From Pseudoroseicyclus tamaricis (GTDB lineage: Bacteria > Pseudomonadota > Alphaproteobacteria > Rhodobacterales > Rhodobacteraceae): DNA of 64,000 bases. The position numbers and the translations under genes are program-made. This document shows, one piece after another, positions 54,166 to 62,903 of the stretch (position 1 is the first letter of the stretch; every line of letters begins with the position of its first letter). The stretch covers positions 620,001 through 684,000 of the forward strand of contig NZ_JAAFYS010000002.1 of the NCBI RefSeq assembly GCF_012070395.1, read 5' to 3'. The notes beneath the pieces were generated by a model. It worked only from the letters and a program-made list of their open reading frames with translations. It was not told the origin of the DNA and ran no database searches.

Positions 54166-54930
54166 ATGTATGTGAAGCAGGCGGCCAATGTGGTCGAGCT
54201 ACTGGAGTTCTTCGCCACGCACGGGGAGGCGGCGACCATCGCAGAGATCGCCGACACGCTGGGTTGGCCGCGCAGCAGCACCTTCAACATCATCGGCACG
54301 CTGGTGGAGAAGGGCTATCTCTACGAGCCGCGCAGCCGGGGCGGCTACTTCCCCAGCCCGCGCTGGCAGACGATCATCCGCCAGATCGAGGAGCGCGACC
54401 CTGTCCCCACCGCGCTGATCGACCTGATCGACACGATCGCAGAGCGGACGGGAGAGACCACCGCGCTCGCCAGCGCCTCCGGCCTGCACGTCATCATGCT
54501 CTACGTGCGCGAGTCGCGTCAGCCCATCCGCTATTTTGCCAGCATAGGCACCCGCGTGCCGATCCATGCCAGCTCCGTCGGCCGCGCGATCCTCGTCCAG
54601 ATGTCGGAAAAGGAGCGCGAGGCGCTCTATCGCAAGCTCGTCTTCGAGAAGTATTCGACGACCACGCCGATGAGCATCGAGCGGATCGAGGCCGAGCTGC
54701 GGGCGGCGGGAGAGCGCGGCTACCATCAGAGCCAGTCTGAATATATCGCCGATCTCGCCGGGGCGTCCGTGCCGCTGCCGTTCGGGGGCAAGCGCCTCTC
54801 CATCGTCTCCGCCGGGCCGGTCTCCCGCTGCCTCGAGCGGCGGGGCGACATGGCGGCGATCATGCGCGAGGCCATATCGGAGGCGGGTCTCCGGGACGAT
54901 CCGGGCGCGCTTCTGCCGGCCGCCGGGTGA
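54166..54930 (+). CDS. IclR-family transcriptional regulator
   Basis: A 254-residue regulator with an N-terminal winged helix-turn-helix (IAEIADTLGWPRSSTFNIIGTL, of which only the core AEIADTLGWPRSSTF is needed for recognition) and an IclR effector domain (ASIGTRVPIHASSVGRAIL). It overlaps the following hydrolase gene (GTGA). It probably senses the substrate or product of the adjoining aldehyde dehydrogenase, SDR and alpha/beta hydrolase. Confidence 0.95.
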   Translation: MYVKQAANVVELLEFFATHGEAATIAEIADTLGWPRSSTFNIIGTLVEKGYLYEPRSRGGYFPSPRWQTIIRQIEERDPVPTALIDLIDTIAERTGETTALASASGLHVIMLYVRESRQPIRYFASIGTRVPIHASSVGRAILVQMSEKEREALYRKLVFEKYSTTTPMSIERIEAELRAAGERGYHQSQSEYIADLAGASVPLPFGGKRLSIVSAGPVSRCLERRGDMAAIMREAISEAGLRDDPGALLPAAG

Positions 54931-55757
54931 CCGCTATCGCCGCACCGCTCATCGCCCCCCTGCCCGGCCCCGACAGGCACCTCGACCTCGGCACCCACAG
55001 CCTCGCCTACGCCGATATCGGCGCCGGCCCGCCCGTGATCTTCCTGCATGGCGGGCTAATGGACCATTCCAGCTGGGGCAACCAGCTGCCCCTCGCGGAG
55101 GAACTCCGCCTCATCCTGCCCTCGACACGCGGCCATGGCGCCAGCACCGGCGGCGACCTCCCCGCCACTTACGCCGCCTTTGCGGAAGATATCCCCGCCC
55201 TCATGGACGGGCTGGGGCTGGCAAGCGCCCATATCGTCGGCTTCAGCGACGGCGGCTGCACCGCGCTGGAGCTGGCCCTGCGCGCGCCGGGCCGTGTCCG
55301 CTCGCTCTCCCTCCTCGGGACGCCCTATCACACCGACAACTACGCCGACGGCGTCCTGAGCGGCATGGCCGCCATGCAGCCGGAGCACCTGGAGCAGGCG
55401 CGCCCCGTCGTGCGGGAGCTGACCGACAAGCTCCGGGCCCGGATGTCTGTGGACGATTGGGAGGCCTATTTCCCCCGCATCATCCACGGCCTCTGGCTCC
55501 GCGAGCCGACCCTTGAGCTGTCAGACCTCGCGGCGCTCACCATGCCGACACTCGTGGTGCACGGAGAGAACGAGCATTCCATTCGTCTGGGCGCCTCCGA
55601 AGCTCTCGCGGCCGCCCTGCCAAAGGGCAGGCTCACGATCATCCCCGGCGCCACGCACGCCTCCGCCCAGGATGAGCCGGAAGCGGTGAACGCGGCGCTG
55701 AGAGAGCATATCCACCTCGCAGATGGCCAGGGTCGGGAACTCTTGAGCGGCCGTTGA
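54927..55757 (+). CDS. Alpha/beta hydrolase
   Basis: A 276-residue hydrolase with oxyanion region FLHGGLMDHSSW, nucleophile elbow GFSDGG (Ser) and catalytic histidine in PGATHAS. The acid position lies in VVHGENEHSI, where the usual GxxD aspartate appears to be a glutamate or asparagine. The start is GTG 54927, overlapping the IclR stop. Probably an esterase or lactonase working with the regulator's target pathway. Confidence 0.88.
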   Translation: MTAIAAPLIAPLPGPDRHLDLGTHSLAYADIGAGPPVIFLHGGLMDHSSWGNQLPLAEELRLILPSTRGHGASTGGDLPATYAAFAEDIPALMDGLGLASAHIVGFSDGGCTALELALRAPGRVRSLSLLGTPYHTDNYADGVLSGMAAMQPEHLEQARPVVRELTDKLRARMSVDDWEAYFPRIIHGLWLREPTLELSDLAALTMPTLVVHGENEHSIRLGASEALAAALPKGRLTIIPGATHASAQDEPEAVNAALREHIHLADGQGRELLSGR

Positions 55758-55921
55758 TTCAGGACGGACGGCGAGCGCGGCCGGCGTCCCCTGCCTGATT
55801 GACAGACGCGCTAGGGGAGCCGTTCTGCCCGGCGCAGGGAAATCCCGACTAATTTTGTCGGCTAATCTTGCCATCTCGAAATATCCATGTAGGTCTCGCG
55901 TGAGAACACCACGAGAGCCTC

Positions 55922-56764
55922 ATGCCCACGTCCGCACTCAGAACGTCACAGGTCGCCCCACCCAGCCGTCTTGCCGCCGAAGACGTCTCCTCGGGCTATG
56001 GCGGGAAGGTCATCGTCCGCGACGTGACGCTGACCGTTCCGGACGCGGCGCTGACGGTGCTCATCGGGCCGAACGGCTGCGGCAAGTCGACGCTGCTCAA
56101 GACCATGGCGCGGGTCCTGCCCGCCTCTGCGGGGCAGGTCCTTCTCGACGGCCGGCCCGTGCACGACACGCCCACGCGCAACGTGGCCAAGCGCATGGCG
56201 CTGCTCCCGCAGGGGCCGACGGCGCCCGAGGGGCTGCGGGTCCGCGAGCTGGTGGCGCAGGGCCGCTTTCCGCACCAGTCGCTGATGCGGCAGTGGTCGC
56301 GCGAGGATGCGCGCGCTGTCGAGGCGGCGATGGAGGCCGCCGATGTCGCGCAATTCGCGGGCAGGCCGGTGTCGGAGCTCTCCGGCGGGCAGAGGCAGCG
56401 CTGCTGGGTCGCCATGGTGCTGGCCCAGGAGACGGACATCATCCTGCTCGACGAGCCCACGACCTTTCTCGACCTCAAGGTTCAGGTCGAGCTGATGAAG
56501 CTGCTGCGCCGCATCGCGCATGAGGACGGGCGCACCCTGGTCGTCGTCCTGCACGAGCTGAACGTCGCCGCCGCCTTCGCCGACCTGCTGGTCATGATGA
56601 AGGACGGCCGGCTCGTCTCGCAGGGGCCTGTCGAGACGGCCTTTACCGCCGAGGCATTGGCGGAGGTCTTCGGCCTAGAGGCCAGTGTGGTGGCAGACCC
56701 GGTCAGCGGGCGGCCGGTCTGCGTGCCAATCGTCGCGCCCAGCCTCGCGGTTGCGGCGCAGTGA
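55922..56764 (+). CDS. Iron-siderophore/cobalamin ABC transporter ATP-binding protein (FecE/FepC family)
   Basis: A 280-residue ATPase with Walker A GPNGCGKST, VRELVAQGRFPHQSL (typical of FepC/FhuC), the signature [15 protein letters not shown] and Walker B IILLDEPTTFLD. The 164-bp gap upstream has an A/T-rich stretch (GACTAATTTTGTCGG) that may hold an iron-responsive site, but I cannot assign a box. Its stop overlaps the first permease start (GTG 56761). Confidence 0.94.
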   Translation: MPTSALRTSQVAPPSRLAAEDVSSGYGGKVIVRDVTLTVPDAALTVLIGPNGCGKSTLLKTMARVLPASAGQVLLDGRPVHDTPTRNVAKRMALLPQGPTAPEGLRVRELVAQGRFPHQSLMRQWSREDARAVEAAMEAADVAQFAGRPVSELSGGQRQRCWVAMVLAQETDIILLDEPTTFLDLKVQVELMKLLRRIAHEDGRTLVVVLHELNVAAAFADLLVMMKDGRLVSQGPVETAFTAEALAEVFGLEASVVADPVSGRPVCVPIVAPSLAVAAQ

Positions 56765-57771
56765 GCGTGGCGGCCCTGCCGCGCGGCAGCCTGTTCGCCT
56801 GGGCCGTGCCCGTGGCGGGCGTCGCGGCGCTGCTGCTGGCGTTTGGGTGGCACATCTCGGTCGGGGCCAAGACGATCCCCCTCGGCACGGTGATGGAGGC
56901 GCTTGTGGCTTACGACGCCACCAACTTCGACCATGTCGTCATCGTCGACCTGCGCCTGCCGCGAGCCCTCTTCGCCGTGCTGGTGGGCGCCGCGCTCTCG
57001 GTTGCCGGGGCGCTGATGCAGGGCGTCACGCGCAACCCGCTGGCAGAGCCGGGCATCCTGGGGCTGCTGATCGGCGCCTCCTTTGCTGTCGTGGTCTTCG
57101 TCGGCGTGTTCGACCTCGCCCCGCCGGCCCTGATCCCACTGGTGGCGGCCATCGGGGCGCTGGCCGCGGCCGTGACCGTCTGGGGCATCTCGACCGCCGC
57201 GCCGGGCGGGGCGACGCCGCTGACGCTGGTGCTCGCCGGGGCGGCCATCACCGCCTTCCTCGGTGCGCTGATCACCGCGGCCAACCTGCTCGACGAAGAG
57301 ACCTTCGAGGAACTGCGCGTCTGGCTCACCGGCTCGCTCGCCGGCCGAAGGCTGGATGTGCTGCCATGGGCGCTCCCCTGGCTCGCCGCGGGGCTGGTCA
57401 TCGCCTTTGGCGCCGCGCGACAGGTCACGGCGCTGGCCATGGGCGAGGAGACCGCCGTCGGGCTGGGGATGAACGTCGGCCGCCTGAAGGCGCTGGTGCT
57501 GGTGTCGGTGATCGCGCTAACCGCCGCCTCCGTCGCCATCGCCGGGCCGATGGGCTTTGTCGGCCTCGTCGTGCCCCATGCCGTGCGGCTGTTCGTCGGG
57601 CAGGATTACCGGCTGGTCGTGCCATGGTCGGCGCTGGCCGGAGCCGCCTACCTGCTGGTGGTGGATATCGCGGCCCGCATGGCGCTGGCGCCGGTCGAGA
57701 TCTCCACGGGCCTCGTCACCGCGCTGCTGGGCGCGCCGATCTTCGTCTGGCTGATCAGGGCGCGGCTGTGA
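56761..57771 (+). CDS. Iron-siderophore ABC transporter permease (FecCD/FepD family)
   Basis: A 336-residue FecCD permease with about nine helices. RLPRALFAVLVGAALSVAGA and GVTRNPLAEPGILG are the characteristic early blocks, GPMGFVGLVVPHAVR is the cytoplasmic loop that contacts the ATPase. Starts at GTG 56761 overlapping the ATPase stop and ends overlapping the next permease. Confidence 0.95.
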   Translation: MSVAALPRGSLFAWAVPVAGVAALLLAFGWHISVGAKTIPLGTVMEALVAYDATNFDHVVIVDLRLPRALFAVLVGAALSVAGALMQGVTRNPLAEPGILGLLIGASFAVVVFVGVFDLAPPALIPLVAAIGALAAAVTVWGISTAAPGGATPLTLVLAGAAITAFLGALITAANLLDEETFEELRVWLTGSLAGRRLDVLPWALPWLAAGLVIAFGAARQVTALAMGEETAVGLGMNVGRLKALVLVSVIALTAASVAIAGPMGFVGLVVPHAVRLFVGQDYRLVVPWSALAGAAYLLVVDIAARMALAPVEISTGLVTALLGAPIFVWLIRARL

Positions 57772-58814
57772 CGGCCGGTCTCTTCACCCGGCTGGAGGGG
57801 CCCGTCACCTTCGCGCTGCCGACGAGGGCGCTCTGCGTGCTCGGCCTGCTCCTCGGCCTCGTCGCCGTGGTGCTCGTGGTCAGCCTGATGACGGGCAGCT
57901 ACGCGCTGGACCTGCCGGGCGTGCTGTCGACACTCACCGGCAACGCCCCGTCGGCCATCGCGGACACCGTCGTCTGGCAATTCCGCTTCCCCCGCACGCT
58001 CGCGTCCTTCGGCGCCGGCGCTCTCTTGGCCCTGTCGGGCGCCACCTTGCAGAACGTCACGCGCAACCCGCTGGCCGACCCCTCGCTGGTGGGCGTCAGC
58101 CAGGGCGCGGGGCTCGCCGTTGTCGCAGCCATCGTGCTCTTTCCGCAGCTGCCCTACGGGCTGCGCCCCGTTCTGGCCTTTGCCGGGGCACTCGCCGTGG
58201 CCGCGCTGATCCAGTGGATCTCCATGCGGCGGACAGGCGGGGCAACCATGCGGTTCATCCTCACGGGCATCGGCGTCGCGGCCTTCATCTCGGCGGCGAC
58301 CTCCGCGATGCTCACCTATGGCAAGATCGATCAGGCGATGGCGGCTCTGGGCTGGCTCGCCGGATCGGTTCATGCCGCGGGGTGGAGCGACGTCGCCGTG
58401 CTGGGGCTGGCGCTCATCGTGCTCGTACCCGCGCTCTTCGCCGCCTCGCGCCCGATGGCCGCGCTGCGCATGGGGCCGGAGATGGCCGTGGCGCTGGGCG
58501 TGCGGGTCGGGCGGGCGCGCGTGGCGCTGATCACCCTCTCGGTCGCGCTGGCCGCGGCAGCGGTGGCCATGGTCGGGCCGCTGGGCTTTGTCGGGCTGGT
58601 CGCGCCGCATCTGGCGCATCGCCTCGCCCGCTCGGGCGTGGGGCTGCATCTGGGGCTGTCGGCGGCGGCAGGCGCCCTGCTGGTGGGGGCGGCGGATCTT
58701 GCTGGCCGCGCCCTTTTCGCCCCGATCCAGATCCCGGCGGGCATTGTCACGGCGGTGATCGGCGTGCCGATCTTCGTAGCGCTGATCCTGCGCCGGCAGG
58801 GGAGCCCGTCATGA
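57768..58814 (+). CDS. Iron-siderophore ABC transporter permease (FecCD/FepG family)
   Basis: A 348-residue second FecCD permease; conserved blocks FPRTLASFGAGALLALSGA, NVTRNPLADPSLVGVSQGAG and GPLGFVGLVAPHLAHRLA. The start is GTG 57768 within a GTGA overlap; the frame before it lies inside the first permease gene. It forms a heterodimer with the upstream permease. Confidence 0.95.
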   Translation: MTAGLFTRLEGPVTFALPTRALCVLGLLLGLVAVVLVVSLMTGSYALDLPGVLSTLTGNAPSAIADTVVWQFRFPRTLASFGAGALLALSGATLQNVTRNPLADPSLVGVSQGAGLAVVAAIVLFPQLPYGLRPVLAFAGALAVAALIQWISMRRTGGATMRFILTGIGVAAFISAATSAMLTYGKIDQAMAALGWLAGSVHAAGWSDVAVLGLALIVLVPALFAASRPMAALRMGPEMAVALGVRVGRARVALITLSVALAAAAVAMVGPLGFVGLVAPHLAHRLARSGVGLHLGLSAAAGALLVGAADLAGRALFAPIQIPAGIVTAVIGVPIFVALILRRQGSPS

Positions 58815-59728
58815 GCCGCTTCTGCAGCGAGCGCAGCCTTGCGGCGGGTGAGCCGCTGGCGGGCACGGGCATCCACCCCGCCCGCAACCTGCTGATCCAA
58901 TGGCCGAAAGCGAAATGGCGCCATTCTCTGCGCATCGCGGCGGACATGGACGAGGCGCTGGTCACCGCCCTCGAAGACGTCGTGGCGGCCGGCTGGCGCG
59001 TCAACCTCATCGACCGCAAGGGCGAGAGCCGCGAGACGCTGCAGGTCTTCCTCTATCCCGAGGCGCTCTCTTTCGAGCTGCGCGCGGAGACCCTGCCCGC
59101 CTTCCTCGCCGCCATCCCGATGGGCGTGGACGCGCTGGCCCCGTTCGGCCCGAAGCCGGCGCGCACGCCGCTCGTCCTCTGCTGCACCCACGGCAAGCAT
59201 GATCGCTGCTGCGCCAAGTTCGGCTTCGCCCTCTACCGCGCCATGGCCGGCGAAGCTGAGGCGCGCGGCGATTTCGATGTCTGGGAGGCCACGCATCTGG
59301 GCGGCTGCCGGCTGGCGGCGAGCGTTCTCGTGCTGCCCTCGATGCGCAAATACGGCCGCCTCGCCCCGGCAGACGCGCCGGCGCTGCTGAGCGCCGAGGC
59401 CGCGGGCCTGCCGTATCTAAAGTGCTATCGCGGCGCCTCTCACCTCGACGGCCCGGCGCAGGTCGCCGAGGTCGCCGGCCTCCAGCACCTCGCCAGCCAG
59501 GGCATCTGCGGGACCGCCACACTGCGCGAGACCGGCGCGGGCCGCTATGCCGTGACTGTGGGCGCCAGCGTCGCGCATGTCTCGCTCACCGAAGGCAGCA
59601 TGAGCGGCCATGGCACCTGCTCCGATATCGACGGGGCCAAGCCCCCCGCGACCAAGACAATCTGGCTGGCCAGCGTCGAGCCCCTCCGCGAGGCCACCAC
59701 CCCGAACACCCCACCGACCAAGACCTGA
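58811..59728 (+). CDS. Suc/Fer-like [2Fe-2S] thioredoxin-fold ferredoxin
   Basis: A 305-residue protein of the sucrase/ferredoxin-like family. The cysteine cluster CCTHGKHDRCC (about residues 121-131), with further cysteines in GGCRLAAS and ICGTATL, fits a thioredoxin-like [2Fe-2S] domain. In this position, directly after siderophore permeases and overlapping the last one (ATGA), it probably reduces ferric iron released from the chelate. Direct proof of that role for this family is limited. Confidence 0.82.
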   Translation: MSRFCSERSLAAGEPLAGTGIHPARNLLIQWPKAKWRHSLRIAADMDEALVTALEDVVAAGWRVNLIDRKGESRETLQVFLYPEALSFELRAETLPAFLAAIPMGVDALAPFGPKPARTPLVLCCTHGKHDRCCAKFGFALYRAMAGEAEARGDFDVWEATHLGGCRLAASVLVLPSMRKYGRLAPADAPALLSAEAAGLPYLKCYRGASHLDGPAQVAEVAGLQHLASQGICGTATLRETGAGRYAVTVGASVAHVSLTEGSMSGHGTCSDIDGAKPPATKTIWLASVEPLREATTPNTPPTKT

Positions 59729-59744
59729 CCCAAGGAATAAAAGC

Positions 59745-60707
59745 ATGACACGCGCCATCCCGGCCTTCGGCTTGCTCATCGCGCTGGCGGCTCCCATCGC
59801 CGTCGCCGCCCAGGACACCCGCATCATCACCGACGACACCGGCACTGAGGTGGAGATCCCCATAGATCCGCAGCGCATCGTCGCCTTGCATGACAGCGTG
59901 CTGACGGTGCCGCTGCTGGAGCTCGGCGCAAATCTCGCCGGCAGCCACGGCCGCGGCGAGAGCGAGGGCGAGGCCTATATCCGCTCGAGCCTGTCGATCA
60001 CCGGCATCGATTTCGACAATTCGGATATCGAGTGGGTCGGCAACCTTCCCGCCGACGTGGAGCGGATCGCCGCCGTCGAGCCGGACCTGATCCTGACCAC
60101 CCAGTGGCAGACGGCGGATGTCGACCAGCTGCGCGCCATCGCGCCTACCGTGGTGCTCGATTACACGCAGCGCGGCGAGTGGGAGATCTACGACTGGCTC
60201 GCCGAGCTGACCGGCACGACCGACCAGCTGGAGCTGATGAAGCGCCGCTATGCCGACCAGATCGCCCTGATCCGCGAGGTGATCGACACCGAGAGCATCA
60301 TGGTCTCGACCGTGCAGGCCAATCCCGGCGAGCTCTTCGCCTACAATCCCTACGGCAACATCGGCAAGGTGCTGGTCGATGCCGGCTTCCAGCGGCCGGC
60401 CATCATCGAGGCGATTCCCGAGGGCGACAGCAAGACCTTCACCGCCGAAGTGCTGCCCGAGTTCGATGGCGATTTCATCTTCGCCACCTACCGCTCCACC
60501 GCTGGTGACGGGCCTGACGACGTGCGCGCCAATTTCGACAGCGTCCTGCCGGGCTGGTGCGAGCAGCTGCATGCCTGCCGCGAAGACCAGATGTACTTCG
60601 TCAGCCGCTCGCTCGGCGCCACCCGCTCGTATTACGCGCTCGGCGCCGTCAGCTACATGCTGCTCTCCGTGATCGGCGGGCAGGACTTCACCCCGATGCC
60701 GCGGTGA
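59745..60707 (+). CDS. Siderophore/metal-chelate binding protein (FepB/FecB family), first of four
   Basis: A 320-residue periplasmic binding protein with a signal peptide (FGLLIALAAPIAVAAQ, cleavage at AAA/Q). The two-lobe helical-backbone family pattern is visible: DPQRIVALHDSVLTVPLLEL, AAVEPDLILTTQW, then the lobe-linking helix and YNPYGNIGKVLVDAGF. ATG 59745 follows AAGGAATAAA. The next gene is a clear paralogue. Confidence 0.93.
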   Translation: MTRAIPAFGLLIALAAPIAVAAQDTRIITDDTGTEVEIPIDPQRIVALHDSVLTVPLLELGANLAGSHGRGESEGEAYIRSSLSITGIDFDNSDIEWVGNLPADVERIAAVEPDLILTTQWQTADVDQLRAIAPTVVLDYTQRGEWEIYDWLAELTGTTDQLELMKRRYADQIALIREVIDTESIMVSTVQANPGELFAYNPYGNIGKVLVDAGFQRPAIIEAIPEGDSKTFTAEVLPEFDGDFIFATYRSTAGDGPDDVRANFDSVLPGWCEQLHACREDQMYFVSRSLGATRSYYALGAVSYMLLSVIGGQDFTPMPR

Positions 60708-60712
60708 GGCCG

Positions 60713-61708
60713 ATGACTGCTGACATTCCTTGGACGTCCCACATGCGAAACACGCTTTTGGCCCTCGCCCTCGCCACGGCGACAACCGTGTCGCCGGCTC
60801 AGGCGCAGGACATGCGCACGATCACCGACGATATGGGCCGCGAGGTGACCTACCCCGCGGCGCCCGAGCGCATCGCCACTCTGCACGATATCGAGCTCAC
60901 CGTGCCGCTGCTGGAACTCGGCGCGCCGGTTGTGGCCAGTCATGGCCGACCGGGGCCGGATGGGGCGCCGATGATCCGCTCAGGCCTTCTGCTGACCGGG
61001 CATGGGTTCTCGCCGGACGGCATCGTCGATCTCGGCCAAAACCCGATCGATATCGAGGTGCTGGCCGAAGCGGCGCCCGACCTCATCCTGACCACCACAT
61101 GGCAGCAGGCCGAGGTGGCGCAGCTTGAAGAGATCGCGCCGACCATCGTGATCGACACGCAGTCGGGCCTGCGCGGCGATTTCGAGCTCTAAGACCTCCT
61201 CGCCGATATCGTCGGGCGGACGGAAGAGCTTGGCCCGATGAAAGCGCGATACGAGTCGCAGATCGCGCAGTTGCAGCGCGTCGCCGGCCCCGCGCCGCGT
61301 ATGGTCAGCGCCTTTCACGCGCAGAACGGCGATCTCTCCGTGTGGAACCCTTATTCCTCCTTCGGCAAGGTGCTGCGCGATGCCGGCTTCACCTTCCCCG
61401 AGCTGATCGAGAGCATCCCCGAGGGCACGTCGGAGCAGTTGAGCGCCGAGCGCTTGCCCGAGCTGGATGCCGATGTCGTCTTCGTCAGTTACCGCAGTGA
61501 CAGAGGCGAGACGCCGGCCAATGCCCATGACGAGCTGGAGGCCGCCCTGCCGGGCTACTGCGCGCAGCTCACCGCCTGCCAGGAGGGCCGGATGGTGCTG
61601 ATTCCGCGAGAGGAAGGCTGGGCCACCTCCTACGTGGGGCTGACCATGCTCGCCTACGCCATGACGACAGCACTCGGCACACTCGATTTCGCGCAGCGCG
61701 ACAACTGA
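60713..61708 (+). pseudogene. FepB/FecB-like binding protein interrupted by one in-frame stop
   Basis: Reads as a complete second binding protein: signal peptide (LALALATATTVSPAQAQ), then PERIATLHDIELTVPLLEL and AAPDLILTTTW, closely paralleling the preceding gene. A single TAA at 61190-61192 breaks it after GDFEL. The same frame continues with DLLADIVGRTEEL and then a full C-lobe (VWNPYSSFGKVLRDAGF) to the natural stop at 61708. In the paralogue the broken position is a tyrosine (EIYDWLAEL), so a Tyr codon changed to TAA by one base. No frameshift or other damage is seen, so the mutation is recent, a sequence error, or tolerated. ATG 60743 is an alternative start. Confidence 0.85.
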
Positions 61709-61851
61709 CACCGCCCTCTGGGTACGCACCCGATGCGGACCCTGCTGTCCGACCACACCCCTGCCCTGACGGCAGTGACCCGCAACGGTCCTGCCGGTGC
61801 TCCCGGTGCGCGTGACGCCCCGGCCGCACCCTGACCACGAAGGAACGTGCC

Positions 61852-62826
61852 ATGAGACTTCAGGCAATAGTATGTTTCGGCCTTACCAGCCTCGCCCTTC
61901 CTGCCGGCCCCGCCGCTGCTCAGGACTGCGGGGAGGGGCAGCGCCTCTTCGAGCATTACGCCGGTGAGACCTGCGTGCCCGACGACCCGCAGCGCATCGT
62001 CACGCTGCAGGATCAGAATGCGCTTCTGCCGCTGACGGAACTGGGCGTCCGCCCCGTTGGCTCGGCGGGCCATATCGCGGCCGAGGGCGAGCGCATCTTC
62101 CGCCGGATGGAGGGCTACGACACCTCCGGCATCGAATGGATCGGCACCTATGGCGGGCCGCCCGAGCCAGAGGCCGTCGCGGCGATGGAGCCTGACCTCA
62201 TCGTCGCCTCGCCCTGGCCGACCGGAGCGCCAGAGCTCTACGGCCACATCGCGCCCGTCGTCGTCATCGACATGTTCGAGCAACCGCTGACGGATGCCCT
62301 GTTCCAGTTCGCCGATCTGGTGGGCCGGACGGAGCGGGCCGAAGAGCTGCAAGCCGAGATGGAGAGCCATATGGCCGACGTGCGCGCGGCGCTCGGGCCG
62401 GCTCTGGACAGCACGACGCTCTCTTTCGTCGAGGCCGACCTCGCCGAGGGGCTTTTCTACCCGGTCGGCGAAGGGCAGGCGATGGGGGTGATCCTGCGGG
62501 GCCTGCAGCCGGTGCGCCCCGAGGCGGAGCGAGACCTCGGCAAGGACAACGCCGCCCGGTCCATCGAGACGATCGGCGATCACGAAGCCGATGTGATGTT
62601 CCTGCTCGTCTACGACGCGGACAAGCGGGGCGACAGCGATGCCTTTGCCGCCTTCACATCGCATCCGCTGGTCCAGGCCACGCAGGTCGCGCAAGCGGGT
62701 CAGATCGTCCCGCTCGACGGCTCGGCCATGGTTGGCTCCGCTTGGGGCAAGGTCATGAACGGGCTCGACCAGATTTCCGAAACTCTCGCGCGAGAGGATT
62801 TGAACCGCGACCTCGTGGCCGAATGA
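61852..62826 (+). CDS. Siderophore/metal-chelate binding protein (FepB/FecB-like), third
   Basis: A 324-residue periplasmic binding protein with a signal peptide (VCFGLTSLALPAGPAAA, cleavage near residue 23). It is more divergent from the first two and has two cysteines near the mature N-terminus (DCGEGQ and ETCVPDD) that could form a disulfide. The DPQRIVTLQDQNALLPLTEL block and AAMEPDLIVASPW are shared. It lies 143 bp after the interrupted paralogue and probably extends the range of chelates taken up. Confidence 0.9.
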   Translation: MRLQAIVCFGLTSLALPAGPAAAQDCGEGQRLFEHYAGETCVPDDPQRIVTLQDQNALLPLTELGVRPVGSAGHIAAEGERIFRRMEGYDTSGIEWIGTYGGPPEPEAVAAMEPDLIVASPWPTGAPELYGHIAPVVVIDMFEQPLTDALFQFADLVGRTERAEELQAEMESHMADVRAALGPALDSTTLSFVEADLAEGLFYPVGEGQAMGVILRGLQPVRPEAERDLGKDNAARSIETIGDHEADVMFLLVYDADKRGDSDAFAAFTSHPLVQATQVAQAGQIVPLDGSAMVGSAWGKVMNGLDQISETLAREDLNRDLVAE

Positions 62827-62903
62827 CCTGGTTGTCTTCCAACAAATCGGCCCGGCCCCGCGCCAAGACCCCGACCCCGAATACCCGCTTGAAAGGACCT
62901 GGT

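Noticed and set aside
55758-55921. Possible Fur, Irr or RirA box before the metal-chelate transporter
   Set aside because: An A/T-rich stretch is present but does not match any of these consensus sites well enough to name one.
62783-62830. tRNA-like stretch (GGATTTGAACC and a CTCTCGCGCGAGAG palindrome) at the end of the third binding-protein gene
   Set aside because: The T-loop-like sequence lacks complementary 5-bp T-stem arms and no anticodon or acceptor stem can be formed; it lies within the coding frame. At most a tRNA fragment, which I cannot support.
62742-62903. N-terminal extension of the fourth binding protein
   Set aside because: The extension precedes a clean signal peptide at 62904 and is an out-of-frame reading of the previous gene's end.
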